The notes beneath the pieces are model-generated. The model was not told the origin of the DNA. It saw only the letters and a list, made by a program, of their open reading frames with translations, and did not search any database. From Acidobacteriota bacterium (GTDB lineage Bacteria; Acidobacteriota; Vicinamibacteria; Vicinamibacterales; UBA2999), in NCBI GenBank assembly GCA_020851325.1, contig JADZCY010000294.1, forward strand, positions 1-41,690: a stretch of 41,690 nucleotides of DNA. The letters run 5' to 3'. A program made the translations under genes and the position numbers. Positions within the stretch are counted from its first letter, which is position 1. Each line of letters begins with the position of its first letter. Shown in pieces: positions 21,266 through 27,758 of the stretch.

Positions 21266-21765
21266 TGAGCGATCGGAAATACCGGCAGCGCGGTTACCAG
21301 GACGACAAGCGCGAACGAACCGGGCCGGGACCGTCGGGCCCACGCCCCGACCGCGAGCGCGAACCCGGCGCCCCGGCCGGAGCGCGCCGCATCTCGTCCG
21401 ACGGCGCCCGCAATCCGCGCATGATGGGCTACCGTGCCGTTGCCCGTTGTGCACGCTGCGGCACCTTTGTTGACTCCGAGATCCTGTCGCGCAGCCGCTG
21501 CGGCAAGTGCCAGCAGGACCTGCACGCCTGCGTCCAGTGCACGCACTTCGATCCCGGCGCGCGCTTCGAGTGCGTCCAGCCGCTCACCGCCCGCGTCGCG
21601 CCGAAGGACATCGTCAACGCCTGCGAACTCTTCGAGGCGCGCACGAGCTGGGAACGTGAAACCTCGGCCGCGGCCGGCAGCAGCCCATCCACCGGCTCAC
21701 GCGAAACCGGTCAAGCCCCCGCCAACTCCGCCCGCAAAGCCTTCGACGATTTGTTCAAGTTCTAG
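21265..21765 (+). CDS. Conserved eight-cysteine zinc-ribbon-like protein, function unknown
   Basis: 166 residues. The first 50 are Arg/Pro/Gly-rich and probably disordered. The core holds eight cysteines in pairs: C62/C65 (CARC), C79/C82 (CGKC), C89/C92 (CVQC), then C103 and C120, in the context LHACVQCTHFDPGARFECVQP. The C-terminal tail ends in ARKAFDDLFKF, which looks like a short conserved peptide. The pattern suggests two structural zinc sites. The start ATG overlaps the amidohydrolase stop (TGATG), so the two are coupled in translation. I do not recognise a characterised homologue. Confidence 0.82.
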   Translation: MSDRKYRQRGYQDDKRERTGPGPSGPRPDREREPGAPAGARRISSDGARNPRMMGYRAVARCARCGTFVDSEILSRSRCGKCQQDLHACVQCTHFDPGARFECVQPLTARVAPKDIVNACELFEARTSWERETSAAAGSSPSTGSRETGQAPANSARKAFDDLFKF

Positions 21766-21935
21766 TCGTCCCCGCCGGCGCGCTACGGCGAGGCTTCGGC
21801 CGTGTCCCGCCTCCCGCTGCCGAGTCTCTTCACCTTCCCGCCCCAGCCCCCCAGCCCTCCAAGCCCTTCAAGCCCTCCAAGCCGTCCAAGCCCTTCGCTC
21901 TTCCAGCCCTCCAGTCCCCCAGTCCTCCAGCCCTC
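21766..21935 (+). repeat. C-rich periodic repeat downstream of the zinc-ribbon gene
   Basis: After the TAG at 21765 the plus strand becomes C-rich and G-poor. From about 21840 it repeats CCAGCC/CCAAGC-type units every 7-9 bases (CCAGCCCCCCAGCCCTCC, AGCCCTTC, AGCCCTCC, CCAGTCCTCC). It is C-rich in the sense of the gene before it and runs directly into the -10 element of the selenoprotein gene. No stem-loop with a T-run is present. Confidence 0.75.
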
Positions 21936-21941
21936 TATAAT
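21936..21941 (+). promoter_or_regulatory. -10 element TATAAT, 6 bases before the selenoprotein start
   Basis: A perfect TATAAT lies 6 bases upstream of the ATG at 21948, so transcription would start at or next to the start codon and give a leaderless mRNA. No -35 hexamer is visible at the right distance, where the C-rich repeat lies. No Shine-Dalgarno sequence is present. Confidence 0.6.
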
Positions 21942-21947
21942 CACGTC

Positions 21948-22595
21948 ATGTCTCTTCTTTCCGATTCCGACGCGGCCGTGCTGCGTCAGCATCTGTCGGC
22001 GATCGACACTCCGGTGTCGGTGCTGCTCTTCACGCAGACGATTGGCGGTTCCGAAAGCGGACCCATCGCCAAGCAGGTGCTCGACGAGGTGGCCGCCCTC
22101 AACGACAAGGTCTCGGTCGTCGAGAAGAACTTCGTCCTCGATACCGAGGACCGCACCGCGTACGGTGTGGAGCGCGAGCCGGCGATGGTCATCCTGCGCA
22201 ATGGCGAAGACACGCGCATGCGCTTCCTCGGCGCGCCTACCGGCTACGAGTTCGTCGCGCTGATCGAGTCGATTCTGATCGCCGGCACTGGCCAGGTGGA
22301 CCTGGAGCCAGACAGCGTCGCGGCGTTGTCGGCGGTGACCGAGAAGAAAGAGATCAAGGTCTTCAGCACCCCCACTTGACCGCACTGTCCGAGGGCGGTC
22401 GTCCTCGCTCAGAAGATGGCGTTCAGCAATCCGAACATCACCACGACGGCCATCGAGGCCACGGAGTTCATGGACCTGTCGCGGCGGTATCGGGTGACCG
22501 GCGTGCCGAAGACGGTGATCAACGACGCGATCGAGATCCTCGGCGGCATTCCCGAGCCCGACTTCATCGCCCAGGCACTGGCGTCCGCGGAGTGA
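21948..22595 (+). CDS. Selenoprotein: double thioredoxin-fold redoxin with UxxC motif (in-frame TGA at 22377-22379)
   Basis: Conventional reading stops at 22379 after 143 residues (ending FSTPT). The frame continues through the TGA as U-P-H-C-P-R-A-V-V-L-A-Q-K-M-A-F and ends at a second TGA (22593-22595), giving 215 residues with Sec at 144. Residues 1-120 are an N-terminal thioredoxin fold without a CxxC and with a cis-proline region EREPAMVIL. Residues 135-215 are a second fold in which the TGA takes the place of the first catalytic cysteine (UPHC), with the cis-Pro motif VTGVPKTVI. The layout matches Pdo-type glutaredoxin-like proteins and the N-terminal domain of AhpF, where only the second fold is redox-active. 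A SECIS-like hairpin follows the TGA. The role is probably thiol-disulfide or peroxide reduction. No sel genes lie in the window. Confidence 0.85.
22385..22412 (+). promoter_or_regulatory. SECIS-like hairpin after the in-frame TGA
   Basis: CGAGGGC (22390-22396) pairs with GTCCTCG (22401-22407) to make 7 bp, including one G-U pair. The apical loop is GGUC. Below a 2x2 internal loop (UC/CU), CUG (22385-22387) pairs with CAG (22410-22412). The loop begins 17 bases after the TGA. Bacterial SECIS elements lie within the coding region just downstream of UGA and expose a loop with an early G and a U for SelB. The E. coli fdhF element also shows GGUC in its loop at about the same distance, from memory. 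Confidence 0.75.
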
Positions 22596-22599
22596 CGCT

Positions 22600-22627
22600 G
22601 GCGGACGGCCACGCACGCCGCCCGGTT
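22600..22627 (+). terminator. Weak terminator-like hairpin after the selenoprotein gene
   Basis: GGCGG (22600-22604) and CCGCC (22618-22622) can pair around a 13-base loop, followed by CGGTTTT. The stem is short and the T-run is only four bases, so function is doubtful. Confidence 0.25.
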
Positions 22628-22634
22628 TTGCATT

Positions 22635-22661
22635 AGGCTGTCGCGCATGCCGCGACAGCCT
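22635..22661. repeat. Perfect 11-bp inverted repeat enclosing the start codon of the M55 peptidase
   Basis: AGGCTGTCGCG (22635-22645) and CGCGACAGCCT (22651-22661) are exact reverse complements with a 5-base loop CATGC. The ATG at 22647-22649 lies inside the loop. In RNA this is a very stable stem that would present the start codon in its loop and block ribosome access to the flanks. In DNA it could be an operator. Confidence 0.85.
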
Positions 22662-23573
22662 TCCCTTCCTCTCTCGTCCTCCGTCCTCGCCCGGCGCGCG
22701 ACGCGCGCGGTGCTGCTGTGCGCCAGTCTGCTCCTTGCCACCAATGCGGCTGCGCAGGGCAAGAAGGTTTACATCTCGGTCGACATGGAAGGGATCTCCG
22801 GCGTCAACGGCGACGATCAGACGGGGCCCGGCGGCGCGGAGTATGGCCGCGCCCGCAAGCTGATGGCCGAGGACGCCAACGCCGCCATCCGTGGTGCATT
22901 CGAGGGCGGCGCCACCGACGTGCTCGTCAACGATTCGCATGGTGGTCAGCGCAACCTGTTGCCCGAGGATCTCGATCCGCGCGCGCGTCTCATCAGCCAC
23001 AGCTTCAAGCGCTACGGGATGATGGAAGGCCTCGACGACACCTTCGATGCCGTCATCTTCGTCGGCTATCACGCCAAGGCCGATGCGCCGCGCGGCGTCT
23101 TCGCGCACACCGGCTCCGGCGTCGTCCGCGACCTGCAGGTGAATGGACGCTCGGTCGGCGAAGGCGGCATGAACGCGGCGCTGGCGGCGTGGTTCGGCGT
23201 CCCCGTCGTGTCGGTGAGTGGAGACGACGTGGCGGTGGAAGAAGTGAAGGCGTCGGTGCCGGCGATTCGTACGGTCGCCGTGAAGCGCGCGATCAACGGC
23301 CGCGCCGTGGAACTGCGGCCGCTCGTGGACGCCCGTCGCGACATCCAGGCCGCCGCGCGCGATGGCGTGAAGGCGGCGACGAAGACCAAGCCTGAGCGCG
23401 TGCCGGCGTATCAGGTGCGGATGCAGTTTCGGAACTACTTCATTCCGGAAGTCGCCGATGCCTTCGAGGAAATGACGCTGGTCGCTCCGGACACGGTGCA
23501 GTTCTCGCGTCCGACGATGCCGGAAGCGTATCGGTTGATTCGCGTGCTGTATCGCTTCATCAACACGAATTGA
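22647..23573 (+). CDS. M55-family D-aminopeptidase-like metallopeptidase, exported
   Basis: 308 residues with a signal peptide (about 1-36, ending TNAAAQ) and then the M55/DppA domain. Zinc-site candidates are the aspartate and glutamate of ISVDMEGISG, the histidines of VNDSHGG, GYHAKA and FAHTGSG, and the glutamate of VGEGGMNA. The late block RNYFIPEVADAFEEM is typical. Family members cleave peptides with D-amino acids, so a role in cell-wall peptide recycling is plausible. The secreted form is less common than the cytosolic DppA. No good Shine-Dalgarno is seen, and the ATG sits in the loop of an inverted repeat. A GTG 20 codons later is possible but would shorten the signal peptide. Confidence 0.88.
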   Translation: MPRQPSLPLSSSVLARRATRAVLLCASLLLATNAAAQGKKVYISVDMEGISGVNGDDQTGPGGAEYGRARKLMAEDANAAIRGAFEGGATDVLVNDSHGGQRNLLPEDLDPRARLISHSFKRYGMMEGLDDTFDAVIFVGYHAKADAPRGVFAHTGSGVVRDLQVNGRSVGEGGMNAALAAWFGVPVVSVSGDDVAVEEVKASVPAIRTVAVKRAINGRAVELRPLVDARRDIQAAARDGVKAATKTKPERVPAYQVRMQFRNYFIPEVADAFEEMTLVAPDTVQFSRPTMPEAYRLIRVLYRFINTN

Positions 23574-23580
23574 GCGGCGA

Positions 23581-23599
23581 CGCGATCATCGTGATCGCG
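23581..23599. terminator. Hairpin between convergent genes
   Basis: CGCGATCA and TGATCGCG form a perfect 8-bp stem with a 3-base loop TCG. It follows the M55 stop by 7 bp and overlaps the stop codon of the convergent RNA methyltransferase. There is no T-run on either side, so termination would need Rho or another factor. Confidence 0.45.
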
Positions 23600-24818
23600 C
23601 GGGCGGCTTGCGCGCCGGCCGAGGGGAGCGGCGAGCTGGTGGCGAAGTCTCTCGCGTGCGCCGCGGCGCCCGGACGTGTCGCGCGCGATCGTCGGCAGCG
23701 CGATCGAACACCGCTACGGCCTCCAGATGCTCGGTGTGCGGGAACATGTCCACGCCGGCGATACGCCGCAGCGCGTAGCCGCCGCGCGCGAGTCGCGGCA
23801 GCTCCTCCGCCAGTCGTTCCGGATTGCACGACACATACACAATCCGCGGTGCGCCGATGCCGCACACGTGATCAATCACGACGTCGGGCGTACCCTGCCG
23901 CGGCGGATCGAGAATGACGACGTCGTAGGGATCTGTCTTGCCCTGAGCGTAGTCGAAGGGGGCGGCGCGGCGAATCGCATCTTCCGTGCGCGCCGCGATC
24001 AGCCTGATCGATCCGCGCGGCAACCGGTTGAGCCGCGCGTTGGCTTCCGCATCCTCCACGGCCTGGCGGTTGCTCTCCACGGCGGTGACGACCGCGCCCT
24101 GACGCGCGAGGGGAATGGCGAAGAGGCCGCTGCCGCTGTAGAGATCGAGCACGCGACGCGCCGGCCCCACCTCGGCGAGGACGATGCGCAGCAGTTCGCG
24201 CGCGGCCCGCACGTTGGTCTGGAAGAACGCCGTAGGCGAGATGAGGAACGAGTGTCCCAGCACGTCCTCGCGGACGTGACTGCGTCCGGCGATGCGCTGC
24301 GTGAAGTCGCCGACCATATAGGGGCCGGGACGATCGTGGATGTTGAGGAAGAAGCCGTCGGGCCCTTCGTGTGAATCCAGCAGCGCGCGGATCGGCGCCC
24401 GCAGCGCCTTGTGATTCGCCGTCACCACCAGCATCATCACCGCCTCGCGCTCATCGTCTGTGGTGCGGACGAGGACGTGGCGCAGGATGCCGGCCGGCAC
24501 GTGGCTGGCCGCCAGGCGATCGCGCAGCGCAAACGCCAACTGGTTGCCGCGCTCGCTGTGCGCCGGGCATTCCTCCACGGCGATCACCGACTGTGATCCG
24601 GCGCGGTAGTGGCCCATCACGATCCGTCCGCCGCGGCTGGCGGGATCGAACGTGAAGGCCACCTTGTGGCGGAAGTGTTCGTCGATCGGTGACGGCGCCA
24701 GGCTGACAGGCACGTGCGGGAACCACCGGCGCAACTGCGCCAGCTTGGTGTCCACTTGCGCCGTGTAGGGGGCGGCGAGACTGCACCCGCCGCACGTCCC
24801 GAGGTGCCGGCAGGTCAC
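23586..24818 (-). CDS. 23S rRNA/tRNA uracil-C5 methyltransferase of the RlmD/TrmA family with [4Fe-4S] site
   Basis: 410 residues. Iron-sulfur cysteines C3, C9, C12 and C84 follow the CX5CX2CXnC pattern of RlmD-type enzymes. The SAM-binding motif is VLDLYSGSGLFAIPLA (223-238), then ILDPPRQG (302-309), the nucleophile C331 in YVSCNPERLA and the general-base glutamate in MFPHTEHLEAV. Residues 287-294 (PFDYAQGK) are encoded by a 24-bp dispersed element and, with TDPYD, look like an insertion between the fold's FD and VVILDPPR. The last 35 residues form an Arg/Pro-rich tail that could bind RNA or be a run-on extension. The exact uridine modified is not predictable. The TRAM domain is absent. Confidence 0.88.
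   Translation of the reverse strand: MTCRHLGTCGGCSLAAPYTAQVDTKLAQLRRWFPHVPVSLAPSPIDEHFRHKVAFTFDPASRGGRIVMGHYRAGSQSVIAVEECPAHSERGNQLAFALRDRLAASHVPAGILRHVLVRTTDDEREAVMMLVVTANHKALRAPIRALLDSHEGPDGFFLNIHDRPGPYMVGDFTQRIAGRSHVREDVLGHSFLISPTAFFQTNVRAARELLRIVLAEVGPARRVLDLYSGSGLFAIPLARQGAVVTAVESNRQAVEDAEANARLNRLPRGSIRLIAARTEDAIRRAAPFDYAQGKTDPYDVVILDPPRQGTPDVVIDHVCGIGAPRIVYVSCNPERLAEELPRLARGGYALRRIAGVDMFPHTEHLEAVAVFDRAADDRARHVRAPRRTRETSPPARRSPRPARKPPARSR
23937..23960. repeat. Dispersed 24-bp element inside a coding region (copy 1)
   Basis: CTTGCCCTGAGCG at 23937-23949 and GTCGAAGGG at 23952-23960 are separated by 2 bases. Read on the minus strand this is exactly eight codons, PFDYAQGK, of the RNA methyltransferase. 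A second copy with the same ends and a 32-bp centre lies at 37126-37179. Confidence 0.65.
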
Positions 24819-24842
24819 GCGCGCCCCTGAGCGGTCAGGCCC

Positions 24843-25253
24843 TCAGCGGACCGCCAGCAGTTCGACTTCGAACAGCAGCGTCGCGTTGGGCGGGATGACG
24901 CCGCCGGCGCCGCGGGCGCCGTAGCCCATGTCGGGCGGGATGGTCAGCACGCGCGTGCCGCCGACCTTCATGCCCTTGACACCTTCGTCCCAGCCGCGAA
25001 TCACCTGACCGGCACCGAGGCCGAATTCGAACGGCTCGTTCCGATCCTTCGAACTGTCGAACTTCGCGCCTTTGTGATCGGTCGCGCTGGCGTCGTACAG
25101 CCAGCCCGTGTAATGCACGACGACGTTCTTGCCGGAGACGGCTTCGGCGCCATTGCCGGGGACGGTATCGACGGATTGAAGAGCCATGGGCGGTGCCTGT
25201 CCTCCGCACGCCGCCAACAGGAGGACGAGGAGCGTGCTGGTGAGCGTGGTCAT
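24843..25253 (-). CDS. FKBP-type peptidyl-prolyl isomerase, lipoprotein
   Basis: 136 residues. The N-terminus [16 protein letters not shown] is a short lipoprotein signal with LAAC as lipobox. The FKBP domain shows [48 protein letters not shown] and the closing [16 protein letters not shown], with most of the proline-binding pocket intact (Y, F, D, W and the VI of QVIRGW). It is likely a periplasmic folding helper anchored to the membrane. The frame is open back to 25298, but that part is encoded by a tandem repeat and would put 15 polar residues before the signal, so the ATG at 25253 is preferred. Confidence 0.92.
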   Translation of the reverse strand: MTTLTSTLLVLLLAACGGQAPPMALQSVDTVPGNGAEAVSGKNVVVHYTGWLYDASATDHKGAKFDSSKDRNEPFEFGLGAGQVIRGWDEGVKGMKVGGTRVLTIPPDMGYGARGAGGVIPPNATLLFEVELLAVR

Positions 25254-25262
25254 GATGGTGAA

Positions 25263-25294
25263 TCTGGTGAGGTGGTGATCTGGTGAGGTGGTGA
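25263..25294 (-). repeat. 16-bp tandem repeat, 2 copies, in the FKBP leader
   Basis: Two exact head-to-tail copies of TCTGGTGAGGTGGTGA (plus strand) occupy the region just upstream of the FKBP start. On the coding (minus) strand it is C-rich and nearly G-free, with an 8-base sub-period. It continues the C-rich block that begins after the DUF2442 stop. Confidence 0.85.
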
Positions 25295-25334
25295 TCAAGG
25301 TGGAGATCTTACGATCGAATGATCTATCTGGTGA

Positions 25335-25380
25335 TCGGGGATCTGGAAGGCTGGAAGTCTGGGGGGCTGGGGGGCGCGGA
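25335..25380 (-). repeat. C-rich octad-like repeat downstream of the DUF2442 gene
   Basis: On the minus strand, directly after the DUF2442 stop, the sequence reads CCAGCCCCCCAGACTTCC, then AGCCTTCCAG. It is the same family as at 6528-6600 and 21840-21935 but inverted, in keeping with the orientation of its upstream gene. Confidence 0.7.
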
Positions 25381-25677
25381 TCAAGCGCTGACGCGGCTCC
25401 ATGATGCGGCGCGGCGCGCCAACTCGTCGCAGACGTTTGGCCACTCGTGGAGCGTCGCTGGATCGAAGTCGGCGCCGTTGGGCCACACCAGCGTGCCGGC
25501 CTCCGGATCCAGCTGCACCTGGTTGAACAGGAGCGGATCCGTCAGTGGCCCATACAACTCGCCAGCGAGCACAGGCCGGAAGTCGATGACCTGTTCGGAG
25601 CGATCCTCGAAGGTCAGCCGGATGGCGTAAGGGCCGACCAGTTCGAACGCCTCGACGCGGTGGATCGGGTGCGTCAT
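25381..25677 (-). CDS. DUF2442-domain protein
   Basis: 98 residues. The pattern [33 protein letters not shown], then [37 protein letters not shown], is the DUF2442 signature. These small proteins often lie beside DUF4160 genes, as here, and such pairs have been discussed as toxin-antitoxin-like modules without firm proof. The frame continues further upstream but that part is the shadow of the DUF4160 gene. The ATG at 25677 is 4 bp after the DUF4160 stop. TACAAT 6 bases upstream may give it its own leaderless transcript. Confidence 0.87.
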   Translation of the reverse strand: MTHPIHRVEAFELVGPYAIRLTFEDRSEQVIDFRPVLAGELYGPLTDPLLFNQVQLDPEAGTLVWPNGADFDPATLHEWPNVCDELARRAASWSRVSA

Positions 25678-25681
25678 CGAG

Positions 25682-25951
25682 CTATTGTAGCGGCGCAATG
25701 GGCACCGCGGACTGGCCGGCTTGCAGCCGGTTCCAGTCGTCCAGCAGCTCGCGCTGGCGCAACTCAGCCCACGCCTCGACCAGGCGGCGCTGGGCTCGCG
25801 GCAGTTCGCCGGCGATGAGCTCGACGGGAGAGATGCCGGACACGGCCGCCTGTCCCTGATAGTAGGCGTGGAAGTGCGGCATGTGGTGGACGGCGCCGAC
25901 CTCCACAAACATGCGGATGATGATTCCAAAGAACCGGCTGATCTCAGGCAT
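25682..25951 (-). CDS. DUF4160-domain protein
   Basis: 89 residues. MPEISRFFGIIIRMFVEVGAVHHMPHFHAYYQGQAAVSG is the DUF4160 signature, with a conserved HxPHFHAxY motif that suggests a metal-binding or nucleic-acid-related fold. The rest is helical (VEAWAELRQRELLDDWNRL). It is first in a two-gene unit with DUF2442. No ribosome-binding site is obvious. The function is unknown. Confidence 0.88.
   Translation of the reverse strand: MPEISRFFGIIIRMFVEVGAVHHMPHFHAYYQGQAAVSGISPVELIAGELPRAQRRLVEAWAELRQRELLDDWNRLQAGQSAVPIAPLQ
25684..25689 (-). promoter_or_regulatory. -10-like TACAAT before the DUF2442 start
   Basis: On the minus strand TACAAT ends 6 bases before the ATG at 25677. It overlaps the last codons of DUF4160. 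Same architecture as the -10 hexamers at 21936, 27747 and 30668. It could drive extra DUF2442 alone. Confidence 0.45.
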
Positions 25952-26325
25952 CGGCCGAGCCTTGTGTGGATCGCGCTGGCGAAGGCCCGGTCACACGCGA
26001 AGGTCGCCGGCGGTGCCTGCGAGTTGCGGTCCTGGTCTTGGAGAGGATTGCGAGTCGCTTGGGCCCAGACATACGACTGGCTGCAACAAGATTCGAGCCG
26101 TCACAGTCGGCGGCCCAATCAGAGAGATCGGTACCCGTCCTCTGCTTTGGGATCGCGATTTCTGGTGTCGTGCAGTCGCCCAGGGATTGCAGATTCTGCG
26201 ATACCGCCGCGGGCCTGGCTTCCCGCCTTCAAACGCTGAAGGTCAAGCCAAGCGGCGGTTCGCGCCAGACGCGATCGATGACGGCGAGATGGGACGTGAA
26301 CGGGTAAGATCGAGAGACACACGCC
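25952..26325. other. Gene-poor gap, nothing recognised
   Basis: 374 bp between the divergently oriented DUF4160 gene and the tRNA. Both strands are partly open but the translations are low-complexity and resemble no family I know. No repeat of the C-rich type is present. It should contain the tRNA promoter and the DUF4160 promoter, but I cannot point to convincing hexamers. It might be remnant sequence. Confidence 0.5.
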
Positions 26326-26415
<90 letters not shown>

Positions 26416-26439
26416 ACCCCTTCCCGATCAGCCGGCCTG

Positions 26440-27738
26440 CTACCTGGTCGAACCGTCCGGTCCAATCACTTCACGTCCACCCATGAAGGGGCGGAGGGCT
26501 TCGGGGATCGTGATCGTCCCGTCGGCCTGCTGGTAGTTCTCGAGGATCGCAATCAGCGTCCGGCCCACCGCAAGGCCTGAACCGTTCAGCGTGTGCACGT
26601 GCTCGGCCTTGCCCGTGCCCTGCGGGCGGAACTTGATGTTGGCCCGCCGCGCCTGGAAGGCTTCGCAGTTCGAACAGGACGAAATCTCGCGATAGGCGTT
26701 CTGGCTCGGCAGCCACACCTCGATGTCATACGTCTTCGCCGCCGAGAAGCCCATGTCGCCCGTGCACAGCACCATCGTGCGATACGGCAGGCCGAGCAAC
26801 TGCAGCACGCGCTCGGCGTTGGCGGTGAGCGCGTCGAGTTCGTCGTACGAGGTGTCCGGCGTGGTGAACTTCACCAGTTCCACCTTGTCGAACTGATGCT
26901 GGCGAATCAGGCCGCGCACATCGGCGCCGTACGATCCGGCTTCGCTGCGGAAACATGGCGTGTAGGACGTGTACTTGAGCGGCAGGCGACGACCATCCAG
27001 GATCTCGCCGCGGTGCAGGTTCGTCACCGGCACTTCCGCCGTCGGGATGAGATAGAGATCCCACTCGCCGGCGATCTTGAAGAGGTCTGGACCGAACTTC
27101 GGCAACTGCCCGGTGCCGTAGAGCGTGGCGCTGGAGACGAGGAACGGCGGTTCGACTTCCGTGTAGCCGTGCTCGCCCGAGTGCAGCGTCAGCATGAAGT
27201 TGATCAGCGCCCGTTCGAGCTGCGCGCCGGCGCCGATGAGAAACGCGAAGCGCGATCCCGACACCTTGGTGGCGCGATCGAAGTCGATGATGCCCAGCTC
27301 GGGGCCGAGATCCCAGTGCGCCTTCGGCGTGAAGTCGAACACGCGCTGCTCGCCCCACGTGCGCACCACCTGGTTGTCGGCGGCGCTGGTGCCACGCGGC
27401 ACCGACGCATGCGGCAGGTTGGGCAGCACGTCGAGGATCTGCGTGCGCTGGCGCTCGGTTCCTTCGAGCTCGAACTCGAGCTGCTTGATGCGCTGCGCGC
27501 GCTGCTTGTTGGCCTCGAAGATGTGCGAGGCGTCGAGCCCCTGCCGCTTGGCCCGCGCCACTTCGTCGCCGGCGGTGTTCTGCTCGCGTTTGAGCCCTTC
27601 CACCTGCGGAATCAACCGGCGGCGGTGCGCCTCGAACGACGCCAGCTGCTCGAGTTCCGTCGAAGCGTCGAGGCCGCGGGAAAGCAGGCCCTGGCGCACC
27701 TCGTCGAGATGGTCGCGAACGAATACGGGATCGAGCAT
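26440..27738 (-). CDS. serS: Seryl-tRNA synthetase
   Basis: 432 residues, normal length. The N-terminal coiled-coil arm (about 30-105, [24 protein letters not shown]) binds the long variable arm of tRNA-Ser. The class II core shows motif 2 ([30 protein letters not shown]) and motif 3 ([22 protein letters not shown]). It charges tRNA-Ser and, where present, tRNA-Sec. It converges on the tRNA-Ser(UGA) gene, with 24 bp between the 3' ends. The start lies only 20 bp from the divergent galU start. Confidence 0.97.
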   Translation of the reverse strand: MLDPVFVRDHLDEVRQGLLSRGLDASTELEQLASFEAHRRRLIPQVEGLKREQNTAGDEVARAKRQGLDASHIFEANKQRAQRIKQLEFELEGTERQRTQILDVLPNLPHASVPRGTSAADNQVVRTWGEQRVFDFTPKAHWDLGPELGIIDFDRATKVSGSRFAFLIGAGAQLERALINFMLTLHSGEHGYTEVEPPFLVSSATLYGTGQLPKFGPDLFKIAGEWDLYLIPTAEVPVTNLHRGEILDGRRLPLKYTSYTPCFRSEAGSYGADVRGLIRQHQFDKVELVKFTTPDTSYDELDALTANAERVLQLLGLPYRTMVLCTGDMGFSAAKTYDIEVWLPSQNAYREISSCSNCEAFQARRANIKFRPQGTGKAEHVHTLNGSGLAVGRTLIAILENYQQADGTITIPEALRPFMGGREVIGPDGSTR

Positions 27739-27746
27739 CGCTGGAC

Positions 27747-27753
27747 TATTCTA
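27747..27753. promoter_or_regulatory. Overlapping divergent -10 elements of serS and galU
   Basis: The 20-bp gap between the two start codons contains TATTCTA. On the plus strand TATTCT ends 6 bases before the galU ATG. On the minus strand TAGAAT ends 9 bases before the serS ATG. One near-symmetric AT-rich core could thus serve both directions. There is no room for normal leaders, so both transcripts would be leaderless or nearly so, unless promoters lie inside the opposite gene. Confidence 0.5.
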
Positions 27754-27758
27754 AGCGG

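Noticed and set aside
21948-22595. Pseudogene by nonsense mutation instead of a selenoprotein
   Set aside because: The only stop falls exactly on the catalytic cysteine codon, the rest of the frame is intact, and a SECIS-like hairpin follows.
22376-22636. Separate small gene after the selenoprotein TGA
   Set aside because: This frame is shifted relative to the thioredoxin frame and its translation has no fold signature. The readthrough frame accounts for the sequence.
25254-25298. Longer FKBP start at 25298
   Set aside because: The added residues are encoded by the tandem repeat and would displace the lipoprotein signal.
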